In this document: piece after piece, positions 52,701 through 64,000 of the stretch
Numbering within the stretch: position 1 is the stretch's first letter
Layout: each line of letters begins with the position of its first letter
NCBI RefSeq assembly: GCF_042242105.1
Contig: NC_092012.1
Coordinates: forward strand, 11,385,470 to 11,449,469
Source: Pempheris klunzingeri
Taxonomy: Eukaryota; Chordata; Actinopteri; Acropomatiformes; Pempheridae
Direction of reading: 5' to 3'
DNA: 64,000 bases
Notes under the pieces: generated by a model
Seen by the model: only the letters and a program-made list of their open reading frames with translations
Databases searched by the model: none
Told to the model about the DNA's origin: nothing
Program-made: the position numbers and the translations under genes

Positions 52701-54642
52701 AGCAAAGATTTGTATTATGTTTCGAACTGAATATTTGCAGGCTTCTCCTGTGAAGGTAATATTATTTTTCTTGTATATATTGATAAGTGTGAGTTTGAGA
52801 CCATGTCCTGTGTGGTAGCAGCAAATAGCTACTGAGGAAAACCAAAGCGCTTTCCTTTGCCTGTATTGGTGGCGCAATGGTTGAGGCACTTCCTTTGCAC
52901 CATATATCGAGCCTTCATTTTCCCAGAAGATGATGATAAGGAAAACAAAGTTTTTGTTCCATTTAAAACAAAAACATTGTTGGTTTTGCAACTTTTCTCT
53001 ACTATATCTACTATTTTTAACTATAGTCAGGCCCGTTGGCCGGACAGAATAAGCACTTTGATGTCTGTAGTTGTGTGATGTAATGTCTTGCTCTTTTGTC
53101 TGGGTTTCCAGGAAGACTTGAGGGCTGTGGTCAGTGCCCTGGAGAAGACAGAGGAGGAGACGGTCTCTTTACAGCACACATGCAGCACACTGAGAGACCA
53201 GGTGGAGGACGAGGAGGAGAAAGCTAATGAGGTGCAAAAAGCATCAACTCAACATAACAAAATGTCTTTTTGCCCACAACTTTAGATATATGTTGTGATT
53301 TTTTTTTTCTCCCCATGAACATTATGCAATATTACTTCATTCTACAACCGGTTGTTGATTAGTTGAAACTAGACTTGAGTTTTTATGTCTCCAGACATGC
53401 TCGTGAAAGGCTACTCGGTATTTTATTTGCAGGCAGGAAACGCATACGTTTGGATAAAATTATTGGTCCGACTTTCTCTTTATACATTATTCTACTGCAG
53501 TATCCCAACATCATCATCTTTCAATTTCTCTACGCTGTGTGTAAAGTTATATCTATTTGTGATGTGAAGTCTCTCATCCAAAGTCAAAATCGATCTTGGC
53601 TCATCTTAGAGATTTCCAAAACACTTTGTCATGAGGTTTTCACAAAGTTTTAATAGCAATGCATTGACAAAAAAGGCTATTTCATAACCGTAGACATCAG
53701 CATTAAGGAGACCCAGAAACGGAAGGGGTAGACAAACAAGTGAGTTTACGCTGCTCCTGTTGATTCAGTCGAAATGCATCTGAAATGTGGTTGTTATGTT
53801 GGTAATATCACTTAGTATAATCCATATGACCCACATCAAGGTTTCTGTTTATCTCAACTATTAGATGAAGACATAAAAGATGTAAAATGATACTCAGTGC
53901 AGTGCCTTTCCTCCCATTTGTGTTTACACAGATCTTACAGATGGCTGAACAAGCAGTGCTCAACCTCCCCCCTCTCCCTCCGCAAAAAGGTGAAACAACA
54001 TTAGAGGTGAGCATAAAAAAACACACTCACAACGTCAAGTATCAGCTTGACTTGTCCCTGTTGCAAAATGGTTGTTTTCACCTCTAAAGGTCCACATTGT
54101 TCCGTCACATTTTCTGAATAAGATTGTGGTCAAAATGTCTGAGTTAGCACTTCCTCTACAATGTAACTGTAAAGTCTAAACATGTTCTGTGGCGCAACTT
54201 TTCTTGTAATATTGTGAAAAAAGTGTGAAATCTTTCGAAACGCAGAGTGAGAATGTGACCTCTGTGGTTCTGTATTGTCTGGGTAAATCTATCAACTACA
54301 GATCTCAACTACAAGATGATGTGGTGTTTTTGTATTTTTTGTATTGTTTTTGTCACAACACTCCACACTTACAAGAAACACGCGAAACCACACAGCAGTG
54401 CTTATTGTTTTTGTTTTCCTCAGGCAAGGTTGAGAAAAATTATTCCAGACGGTGACTCTAAGACCACTGCCCGGAAACTGGGAGAAATCCTGCAGGAATC
54501 GGAGGCCATCCAGGATGCCCAGGCGCTGCTGCAACAGGCTCACAAACACGCTGATCAGCTGTTCAACCCCAGCTTCACTCCAATCAATGATGCACTTTGT
54601 TCAGACTGGAACCTCACCAAATCCCTCCTCACACAGGACTGA
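49788..54642 (+). CDS. cenpq: Centromere protein Q, CCAN (CENP-OPQUR) subunit
   Basis: CENP-Q belongs to the constitutive centromere-associated network and binds microtubules together with CENP-U. Eight coding exons: 49788-49892, 49998-50064, 50226-50334, 50902-50970, 52138-52267, 53112-53231, 53932-54006 and 54424-54642. They total 894 nt, 297 aa (about 268 in human), all in phase. The N-terminus is basic ([15 protein letters not shown]), as in the microtubule-binding tail of CENP-Q. The coiled-coil body includes [32 protein letters not shown] and [19 protein letters not shown]. The C-terminal part has LPPLPPQKG, where human CENP-Q has a similar LPELSQK segment. Exon 50902-50970 was found by phase: it joins SIL to RFLAQ without a gap. 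A polyadenylation signal is at 54908-54913. Confidence 0.88.
51707..51900. repeat. Interspersed repeat fragment in a CENPQ intron
   Basis: The phrase aatcaactttattggccaag, followed by caaacaaggaatttgactcc and later cagtgggggtaggtgtggtg, is a familiar fish repeat, probably the 3' end of a retroelement. It has no open frame of note. Confidence 0.5.
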
Positions 54643-54907
54643 GAAAACATATGTGAAAGGGAATTTACAGATATAAGAAGAGTACGCACGTTGCATGGGG
54701 ATATGTTACTTGGTGACTTTACGCAGTTCCACTTTTTGTGGTACCTGCGATAATCAAATTCAGCCAAACAAAACTGCAGCCTCTACGTGTGGAATCTGTT
54801 TTTTTTTCTTTTGTGCCCGCAGTAATAATAGTAAAAGACTGTGGCTGACAGCAGTTTAACAGTAATTATTGGGAAAGTTTAAACCCCAAAGTTACTGCAA
54901 CTTGGTC

Positions 54908-54913
54908 AATAAA
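54908..54913 (+). promoter_or_regulatory. CENPQ polyadenylation signal AATAAA
   Basis: Canonical hexamer 266 bp after the stop codon, in ggtcaataaaaggaac. Confidence 0.6.
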
Positions 54914-55040
54914 AGGAACATCACACAGACAGAAAAACTACCACTCATTTTGTTTTAACCCGAGCAATTGGCATTCACACATTGCAACGTGCTTCTTCAT
55001 GCCCGCTCCCCAGTTTTCTTTTTCTTTTTTTTTTTTTTTT

Positions 55041-55173
55041 AAAGATTATTTTTGGCATTTTGCCTGTATTGGAATAAAAGTAAAGCAAGAAAAAGATCCA
55101 CAACCAGAATCAAACCACAGATGTTGCGGTTATGTGCTATGCACCTTAAGCACACGACTACCGGGGTGTCCCT
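55041..55173 (-). repeat. tRNA-derived SINE remnant
   Basis: On the minus strand the sequence starts GGGACACCCCGGTAGTCGTG and runs to a GGTTTGATTCTG segment. These resemble the A box and B box of a tRNA-type RNA polymerase III promoter. A T-rich tract follows on the far side. This is the structure of a fish tRNA-SINE, decayed. It is not a functional tRNA, because no cloverleaf can be formed from the diverged arms. Confidence 0.6.
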
Positions 55174-57036
55174 TCTCGTGTATTTTACATTATTCAATTT
55201 TATATGAAAATTTGAATTTAACTGACTATTTCTCATGAATACATTATTTATTTATCATTTTTTGTAGAGATATACTGTCAGATATCCAACTTCTCTCTGA
55301 TCATTTGAGCCTAAACGCCAGAACACACAAACTTCATTAAAGAAATACTGGACTTGCAAATTAAAACAAACAACAAAATTTTCCCCCTGTTGGACGTTGA
55401 AGAGATGATTTCATGCTGTAGACAAGAATAAACTCTATGATCAGATGTAATTAAAGAGGATTCAGAGAGACTGGCTTGTTTATTTGTGTTTTATTGTAGA
55501 AAGAAAATAAATGCAAAGTGCTATCATTAACTACAGTTGTATACCTTTTTGCCAACTGTCAGAATAGGTGTGGTTTTTAAAAACAAATGATAGCAAAGCT
55601 TTCTTCTTCTTCTTTGGTACATTCACAATGAGATAATGATCTTGCAACATATTGACATCCTGCTCCTGTTGTGCTTCAGTCCTCTCACAGCCGTAGACAC
55701 GTACAGTCATTGGTATGTTGGCATAGTTTATGGCACCAAATATGACGAAATAGACTAGAAGATGTTTAAATCTGAACACCTTGAGCTTGAGCTCAACAGA
55801 GTGATGGATGTGTTCACTGTTGATACTGACAAGGTAAATTCAGCATCATGTTGCTTGGACCATCGTGCATCTTGATGGTTTGTTATCTTGGAGGAATCCA
55901 TACAACAAATGGTACCCTGGGGCCAGGAGGTATTGATGCTTTGTTGACTTTGGCTTGTGTTTACTATGAAGGTGTTTCCCTTCTGCTGAGAAATGGACGA
56001 AATGACTCATGATCAACACGAGTTCATTTTTCTGCTCTGTTATGACCTCGCCTTCAACGTGCCACAACAGGGGCTGATGACACTTAATGCACGTCCATTT
56101 CTATCTTATATAGCTGACAGCGGAGAAATCCCACCTGGTTCTGAGATGTGTATGTTCTCCGGCTCCACTCTAAATTTTCACACGACGAATCATGCCAGTT
56201 GAGCTATGTGCTGGATGTTTCTGGCACCATCGACCCAAGCCTTTAAATCCAACTTTTTCACACCACTGGAAGGAATTCCCAATCAAAAAGTTGTTGTAAT
56301 CAAACCATTGTTAAACTCTTATCTCTTTAAGTTACAGTCAGATCAGTCAACAGGATTACATCTCTACAGACAGGAAATGTAATGTTAACGATACTTATCT
56401 TTTTCTCCATCTGCTGTGGTTTTTCAGAAACACTTATAAAACTGGCCTGATTTAAAGTAACTCAACCCCTTTAAACCTGTCGTTGTCTTATTGACACGGC
56501 TTATTTGGGGGGGTGGGGGTTGTAGCAATTTACTCAAATGGAAACATGAACCAAAGTAATATTTAAAGGCAGAGTCTGCAACTTTAGAGAAACTAGCAAG
56601 AGTAGCAACCTTTCTGTTTCCAACTGAAAATATCCACAGTGAATAGGCTGCTGCTGCCACATCCCTCGTTCGCTCTGCATATAATTGTTGATCCTCTCTC
56701 AGCTTTTCAGTCTGATTAACAACTCTGTTAAAGGCCACAATCATGTAAACAGCTTTAGCCAGCAGCCTTGGCCTTGTGGAAGACTGCTGTAGTTTGCACT
56801 GGTTGCAATTGCAGCGTGCGGGCTTGTGCGCAGGCAGGTCGGCTCATGAGTTTATAACGGTCCTGTGACAGCCACAGACACCAGATTAATGTCTTTACTT
56901 TGTCAAACCATTTTATTTATTGATGGCTATGTTGTTACGAGAATTTCTACCAACATAACAAAAAGTGCTTCTAAATTAAGTTCCAGACCCTGCACTTAAC
57001 ACATTTTACATTTTTATCCACAAAACTGCTTTATAC
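55174..57036. other. Spacer between CENPQ and the GPCR gene
   Basis: No exon is supported on either strand. Minus-strand AATAAATAAA at about 56912-56921 is the likely polyadenylation signal of the GPCR, about 120 bp after its stop. Confidence 0.6.
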
Positions 57037-58595
57037 CTACATCTGTGAATTCTTAAGTGAGTTCTTAAGCGACTTCCTTCGTATGGACTCCGAGGAGTCA
57101 TCATTGAAAAGTCGATCGATAGTTGATACAAGCGAAGCTCTGATGGCGCGGCCTAAGCCTCGAGCAGCAAACACATACAGCACAGGGTTAAGAGCACTCT
57201 TGATGTACACCAGGAATAGAGAGATGTATGTGCCAAGACGTGCGTTTTTATAGAGTCCAGGGCGTCTCTCATCCAAGGCCTGCAGGAACCGAAAAACAAA
57301 ATAGGGCACCCAGCAGGTGAGGAAGAGGAGCATGGTGAAAAAGAGTAGGTGGTACATCCTGGTCATCCTTCTGGCATTTGAAGGGGTGGAGGAGGTGGGC
57401 GTTGGGGGCACTGTTTGCTGAATGGTGAGCAAAACAGCTAGGTTACTTCCCAAAAACACCAGTAAGGGCAAGATGAAACCTGCTACCGTTTCTGTGACAA
57501 ACAGCCCCAAGTTGAACTTCCCACTTTCCAGGCACTGGTATGTCCCGTTAATTTCAATCAGGATGGCACTGTGGAGGTACGGCGCAGACAGGATTGTGGC
57601 TATCAGCCACAAGATGCCACAGGCCAGAGGGACGGCCCAGGTGGGGCGTTGCAGTCGAGCCCACACAGGCCTCAGCAGACACAGGCACCGCTCCAGGGCC
57701 ACGGCGCAGAGGAGGAAAGCGGAGGCGTACAAGCCAAGGCCTCGCAGGAACATGATCAAGCGGCAGAAGACGTGGCCAAACGGCCAGCTGAAGTTGTAAG
57801 CGATGTAGCCCAACATGAGGGGGGTTCTGAGGAGCAGCACCAGGTCAGCCAGGGCCAGGTTCAGGACATAAACACGGAAACTACTGGCAGCACGCGTGTT
57901 CCCACTACTGCCTCTGCGCCCCAAGTGACGATTACTCCGCAGTCCAAGTGCCCAAACCACCAGGCCATTCAGAGGAACTCCCACCTTCAGAAACCAAGAG
58001 GATGACAGACCTCTAGATCAATACTGTAGTGTCACATGTGGAGAAATGCTCTTTATTGCATAAAGTTAAATTACAAGATCAATAACAATCCTATTCCTGT
58101 CCAATAAATGTTTTACATTTTTTGTTTTTGTGGGGATTAAACAAACGAGATATAATATCTTCACTAATGAGTTTCAAGACGTTGCTGTAGTCTCTGTTCA
58201 GAACCAGGCTAGCTATTTCCACCTGCTTCCAGTATTTATGCTAAGCTAAGCTAACCAGCTTCTGGTTCCAGCCACATATTTAATGTACCACTGGTGAACC
58301 TCAAGATGAGGTCATTCAGTAGCTCCTAAACCCCACAACCATCAAATGATCCCCGCTATCCCTGATGGCTACTATAAACCATCATGCAGCCCCACTGTCA
58401 GTAGTGCACAATGTTTATAGCACAGGCTGTCTGTGGACGATTTCTCACCAGGAAGATGAGCAGAGTAGCTGTGATTTGGATTCCTTTGACCAACTCTGTT
58501 TGCCAAGAGCTGCTGGAGCTGCTGGAGCTGTTGGTGTTGGTTGGAAGTCTGCTCATTGCATGGACAGGAAACTGTGTACTGTTCATATCAGCCAT
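57037..58595 (-). CDS. Class A GPCR, leukotriene B4 / prostaglandin D2 receptor-2 type
   Basis: A seven-helix receptor of the chemoattractant/eicosanoid group. Two exons on the minus strand (58449-58595, 57037-57984) give 1095 nt, 364 aa. The intron falls inside TM1: LLIFL joins VGVPLNGLVVW. The N-terminus has N-glycosylation sites (NST, NSS) and a run of eight Ser. TM2 is LNLALADLVLL. TM3 has the disulphide Cys of VFCRLIMF and ends ALERCLCLLRPVWARL, so DRY is replaced by ERC. The partner Cys lies in GTYQCLES. TM6 has CWVPYFVF and TM7 has ALNPVLYVFAARG. The tail is Ser/Arg-rich (DDSSESIRRKS). The TM1-TM2 part looks most like BLT2 (LTB4R2), while the TM3 end and FNDDS tail recall PTGDR2, whose human gene I recall near MRPL16. 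I cannot choose between them, so no symbol is given. Confidence 0.85.
58200..58290. repeat. Teleost interspersed repeat upstream of the GPCR second exon
   Basis: It contains the stock phrase atgctaagctaagctaacca with flanking agaaccaggctagc and ccacatatttaatgtac. I recognise this as a common fish repeat. It lies in the intron of the GPCR gene. Confidence 0.5.
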
Positions 58596-59551
58596 TTAGG
58601 TAATGTCAAGCTGGAGATAAGCTGAAACACAAAAGATACTGACTTGATTTTGGGGCTGTTTGTCTACTATGAAATTTCACTGGAAATATGAAATGTCACA
58701 CAAGCATTGCGTTATCACCATTGACAAAGATGGAAAATGCGCAACGTGCAGGATTGCATATGAAAATGGATTTCACATGTTAGTTGCCTAAAACACAGAC
58801 AGGTTGGTGTCCTCATCACACACATGACACCATAGACTTCCTTCCTTCCTATGTTCTTGGTTTAGTTTCTTTGCTGAGAACTCTTCTGTGTCATAATTAA
58901 CATGAAAAGATTCAGTATGCACTTGGTTTTATTCAACGCTGTGTCGCTCTGCGATCTGTATTCAACTTGTTTTTTTTATCACTTTAGAGGACATTGCATT
59001 GACCTGCATTCGTTTGCTGGAGACTTATCTGTTACCCTTAAGAAATCTAATAGATAATGGCCCAGCATAAAGGACCAGCATTTTTTTTGTCTTTAAATGT
59101 CAAAATGTGATTAATACAAGAGTACAAGTGAGATTCAAGAGAGAAGAATCTGCTTTTTTTTTTCCTGCAGCCACAGGCCGCAGGGTCCTGCCTGACCATT
59201 CATCTTGACCGGGTCTGTTCGTGTGCAGCTGGAATTAGATCAGCTTGCGCGTGCTAATGAACACTCCTCTCCACGCAGTGGCAGCGCTATCCTGTGCCAA
59301 AGTTACTGACGGCAGTTGTGGTTCCCTGACAGAAAGCTCACAAAGTTCAGATTTCTTGAATCTACAGTAACCAAGAGGTTTAGGATTTACAATCTGTGCC
59401 TTAAAGTAGGTGCCAAAAGGCTGCTTTTGCATAATTTGGATGTTAAATCAAAGAGTGTGCTTCTTACCTTCTTTATTTGCCTTGTGAGTGGGAGAAATGG
59501 AGCAGGAGATAAAGAAAAAAGGAGTGCCTACTGCTTGTTATAAGAACAATC

Positions 59552-59594
<43 letters not shown>

Positions 59595-62500
59595 GCGTGT
59601 CTCTTTCCTGTATGATTGCAACACACACTCTATGAATTATCTTCTATGAACATCAGACACATTACTTTCGATCGTCTTCAAACAAAATACCAATTGCTCT
59701 TAATCCAAACTGCCTTCAACAACTGCTCTGTATGAGTAAACAGTAAGTTACATTTAAATGATAAATAAAAAGCTAGAAGGCAATTAAAAGATTTAGATTT
59801 CAGTAATGTTATGCAAGGCACCTGATTAGTGTACTCGCTGCAACGGTGCACATTCATATTCTCCAATTTACTTATTTATTCTTCTGCTTGTTATTTGGGG
59901 CAAAACTACGGTTTTTATATGATAAATCTCATATTGGTTGACCATGTTGACCAGCATCCTTAGACTCCTACTTTTTTTTTTTTTTTTTTTTTTAGATATA
60001 TAGACTTTCTCCATTGTTTTCTGCTTATGTTTTGATCCATTAACAGCCTGAGGGTGGCAAGCTGACAGTCACAGATGGCGCCAATCAGAGTGAGAAACTG
60101 TGGTTTTAACACAGGAAAAACAATCAGAAAGACACCCCATTGTTTCCCCCTTAACAAATAGATTCATCTGTAGTTTTAGCATGGTGTATGTAATACCGCT
60201 GGCACCACATACCAAATTTATTTATTTTGGCTAATTTAATCATTTTCCACATGAAGACGTCATCCCGCTCACACAGCTGTATGATGTTTAATAGGTGTTG
60301 TGCACAGGAGAAGAAGAGATCAGTTTGTGTGTTGGGGCAATGGTTACTCAGAATATTAGTTGCTCTGAGCACCAAAGCACGTCCTGATTTTTAAAGTTAG
60401 GTTGATTCAACACAACTTTCGGCTGCCACGGGACATCCAGTCACCCAGCTAACACAGATGTGTGTTGTCAGGTTTGCGGAGGGTGCCGCTCAGCTATTAG
60501 AGGAACCGCCTCCCAAAATGTAGAAGTCTGTGGGTCTGATCCCACTGTGGCCAACATACATGTGAGCTGCTAAAGATCCTGCAAACACTGCACTTTACCA
60601 TGATACTGGCTTTTCGATTGAAGCAGATTTTGACACTGCATTTGACATTTTCAGCAAAAATTAGCACAAAAAATTAGGCCTTATGTAGTTGTAATTTAAT
60701 ACTGCAGCTGAAATTCTATTTTTTTTGTTAGTCAGTGCACTCAAGAAAAGACCAGAACTAACACTATTCCTCTTTACTGTCAGTCCCATTCATGTAAACT
60801 GGTCATAGATATATACTTTCATTTGTAAAAAGGATCATTTCCTAAAACAGCTGGCTTTTCATGTTGTGGTCTGAAGTCATGCCATATATGAGGTTTTTTA
60901 AAACGATAATGACATGTTGATGCAATAACTAATTTCTTCCAGTAGATGGCGGCGCTGCTCATTGGGTAAACTAAGGAAACCTCATTAATCATTTCTGTCT
61001 TGGTGTGGCTTTTAGGATTTACATGTTTTTTTAAAGGCTGGACTGAGACATGACTGTGTATACAGGGGCAGCTTTGAGGGATTTATGTGTTGAATGAATT
61101 AGACAACTGCCTCGGTCATTTCAGGGGATTTTATTGTCTCACACGTATCCTGAAAAAGGCACATTTACGCAGATTTTCCTGATGAAGATCTTGCCAATCA
61201 ATCAGTAAATTGAAACTATAAGTACACAAACTTAATCTAGTTAATTAGAATATAGGAGTCTTAAACATTTGTTTATTTTTTTTTAGCACTGTAATCAGCT
61301 TGTTCAACTGCAATTCCAATGCTTGTTTGTAACCATTTTGCAGTGGATCCACCAAGTGGCTAAATACTTAACTCTGAATGGAAGTGTGACACTATTTTCA
61401 CAGAGGCAGATAATGGCTAATATGTAAAATATCAATTTATAGTGACATTTTTTAATGTGGAGCGTCACCATGCTCGTGAATGGGAGGAGTCAGACCATCT
61501 GGATTTGGGGTATATAGGCCTGCACATATTCATGTCGCTGCAGTCGTTCCAATTTTAATGTGTAATTTATTTTTGTTTTGATCAAACTTTAATCAGTCTT
61601 ACATTGGCTGAATGGTTACAGAACACCAAGTCATCATCAACATCTATTTCAATTACACATCCATAAAGGAACCATACTCATAAATGGACATTCGACATGT
61701 TTGATACATTTACTAAATCAATTGAATTGTCCGAAATATTCTGTGCTCTTAAATAGATTGATTTAGATAGGAGAAAACATAAATACAAATAACAAATAAC
61801 CGTTTGTTTTTTCGAACTGATGTCTTTCAAGCACACAGAAAAGGGTTAAAAAAGGAACAGTTTGTAGCTGAAATGTTGCCATGACATCTAATTTCCATGA
61901 CATCAAAGTAACAAAACCTCATCTCTCTATCAAAGCCTATTAGACTCATACATGTTACATGAATGTGCAAATATGTTGTGTTGGTATGTTGTGATGATTG
62001 AAATATTAAATTTACTTTGGTGGAAGTGTTTATCTATTTATCTGTTTATTTCATATCAGTACAAGTTACGCTTTTATTCTCATCATATCAAAGTCAGTAT
62101 GATAAGAAAATGGCTGTAACTCAACAATCAGGTACTTGGCAGATGTGGACTCACAGCAAGTTGAATATCGAAGATCTGCACACATATGCAGTCTAAAAAG
62201 TCATTCACAGCACAGCTTCAGTGTTTTCCCTCACTTTTCAAAAATCCTGACCATCAATGAATGCATGATTATTCCTGCGATCTAAAACTAAAAAAGTATG
62301 TCCATAACAAATTTTAAGCCTTTAGACCAATCGGACCAAATGTGGCATTTTTCCATATGACACTAAATATGGTCATTGGTCAAAATCTACAACAATACAG
62401 TTAACATTTTGAATCTTTTGATATCTCATTTAAAGACTTCAAAGTTATTTCCAGACGTAATGACACTCATCATGATGGACGACCCACCTGCATTGAGCGA

Positions 62501-64000
62501 AGTGATCATTTAGAGCTTATAACCCCTGCGAGTTTCTAATTGTATCGCTCTAATGCAGCAAAATCTAATTTTACTAAATGAATATGACTTTCTTACAAAC
62601 ATACATAACCGACTGTTGCAAGCGACATTTTATATTGGAGATATTTCCCATAATGCATTTTAAATGTATTCTCTTAAATATTTATCTATGGCAATCTGGA
62701 AATGAACTCCTCTGGAAACTGAACCTTTCAGTTCTTATTGTTTTACATAAGTGTGACATCACACGGTGGGGAGGTTAAAAAAAACTCCTTTTTAGTTTCT
62801 GTTTGGAGCCAGTGGAGCCAGTTTACACCACTAACCTATTTAGTTTGAGAAATTAGATATTATATGGTTGTTACTGACAGATCCTCTAAAAAAAAAAAAA
62901 AAAACAGCCAACTTTGAACACTAACTGAGACAAAACTGACATGTTTTTGTGCAAGTAGTCTTAGAATTTAAGTTTAAGATCTAACTTTGCTTTTCAGTGA
63001 ATCAGCCAGTGAGGACAAACAGTTCCAATAACCAAAAAAATTGAGAGTCGTGCGTATATTTAAAGTAGTTTTTGGAATTGAATCATAACCAACGTCGGTC
63101 TTTCCACCTGAAAGCTCACCCACACCTCCTTTATACTGCTAATTTTAGATGCAGGGGTTTTAATCGGGGGAAACCGAGCTCTCGTATGTCACTGTGAGAG
63201 AGCAGGAATGAAACACCACTCTGTTGCTCTTCGTCGCTCGTACTGTTTAGTCGTATAATGTTGTTTTGGAGTGAGACAATAGCTTCTTTTGGCCTCAAAC
63301 AGATGTTGTTAGTGAAATGAAAATAATTGCAGTACATGTCTACTGGAGAATAAACCTCTGGCTGTGCTGCCACATGTCACAATTTGAGTGCAGACAGACC
63401 ATAGATGACGGCATCGAGAGCTAAAAATGTTATCAGATCATATCAGCTGTATGCATGTGCGTTGGGCCTCTCATACAGATCCCACATATGACAGGAAAAC
63501 ACAGTGAAGTCAGGCCCTCGCGTTGCCCACGTGGAAACACTGTAACAGAGCTGTAGAAACAGAGAGAAAAAGAAAGTATGTTATTCTTTTCTCTTCTTTT
63601 GACTAGTTATAAACACAACTCATACAGTCCTTTTCTCTAATGAATAAACTTTCATATGTCATTTCTTGTTTCCTCGGCGGCAGCTCATCAAAGAATCGAA
63701 AGTAGGTGAGGTGCCGAGTGAAGGTGATGGAGACGACAAAGGTCTTCTTGACAAACTGTTGTGTTTTGTCTCTTCAGTTTGACTCCGAAAGAAGATTAGG
63801 ATCTGCTTCCCCCTTAATGCAGAAATATGATGTCATCTGAGGTGACAGACACGTACACGCTCTCTGTCTCTTTCTCCCAACATATATTCTCACATGATAT
63901 GAAGTTTTCTGATCGCCAGGACAATACACAAACTTTTTTGAAATGAAAAGGGAAACTTGCAGAGCGATTTCCTCCCTACGTTTGTAATCTGTTAGAGGCG
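58596..64000. other. Gene-poor right end of the window
   Basis: Over 5 kb of AT-rich DNA with A/T homopolymers (for example about 59972-59993 and 62889-62904) and a CT microsatellite at about 59555-59590. Open frames on both strands are short, and none has splice-bounded conserved peptide. The left end should hold the GPCR promoter. I see no RNA gene. Confidence 0.6.
59555..59590. repeat. CT microsatellite
   Basis: Eighteen uninterrupted CT units, flanked by cttc and ccctgcg. Confidence 0.95.

Noticed and set aside
52855-52930. tRNA-like phrase ggtggcgcaatggttgag in a CENPQ intron
   Set aside because: It looks like an A box of a SINE, but no B box follows at the right distance, so it was not called.
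57571-58005. 144-codon plus-strand frame rich in Gln/Gly
   Set aside because: Antisense of the GPCR exon. The minus strand has clear seven-helix motifs.
60440-60560. tRNA-like stretch with gctcagctattagagg and gtgggtctgatccc
   Set aside because: Possible A-box and B-box remnants, but there is no cloverleaf and the element limits are unclear.
63131-63373. 80-codon minus-strand frame near the right end
   Set aside because: No recognisable domain, promoter or splice signals. A chance frame is more likely.

Overview
This is animal nuclear DNA, almost certainly from a percomorph (perch-like) teleost fish. Genes are split by many short introns with GT-AG or minor-class splice sites. The spaces between them are AT-rich and hold fish-type Tc1 elements, MITE-like elements, LINE and tRNA-SINE remnants and microsatellites. 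There are no operons, phage genes or CRISPR arrays.

Layout. (1) 1-5.5 kb, + strand: the 3' end of TPP2. (2) 10.2-22.4 kb, - strand: three tandem METTL21-type lysine methyltransferase genes. Two are METTL21C-like (called A and B here) and one is METTL21E-like. A fish Tc1 transposon sits in an intron of copy A. (3) 23.2-31.2 kb, - strand: the whole coding region of ERCC5/XPG in 15 exons, including two introns that look U12-type. (4) 32.3-35.6 kb, + strand: BLZF1 (golgin-45), head to head with ERCC5. (5) 36.9-38.4 kb, - strand: TRMT10C in one exon, tail to tail with BLZF1 and head to head with TXNL4B. (6) 38.9-39.6 kb, + strand: TXNL4B. (7) 40.8-43.4 kb, - strand: a tyrosinase-family gene with seven coding exons and an unusual cytoplasmic tail. 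(8) 45.1-48.3 kb, + strand: MRPL16. (9) 49.8-54.6 kb, + strand: CENPQ. (10) 57.0-58.6 kb, - strand: a two-exon class A GPCR of the eicosanoid/chemoattractant type. (11) 58.6-64 kb: no gene that I can support.

These genes do not form one pathway. TPP2, METTL21C/E and ERCC5 are neighbours in tetrapods too (human 13q33, from memory), so the left third is an ancient block. To its right, genes that I recall on different human chromosomes lie close together, which suggests a fish-lineage rearrangement just beyond the ERCC5 promoter. Exon limits were set by hand from protein similarity, splice signals and phase. Every complete gene listed adds up to an open frame of whole codons.

The points most worth a second look are the ERCC5 U12 introns (one of them AT-AC), the near-identical 3' exon block shared by the two METTL21C copies, the acidic extensions on copy B, the divergent tyrosinase-like gene, the nearly intact Tc1 copy, and a 33-nt candidate cassette exon in TPP2. 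I found no wholly new type of biological system.
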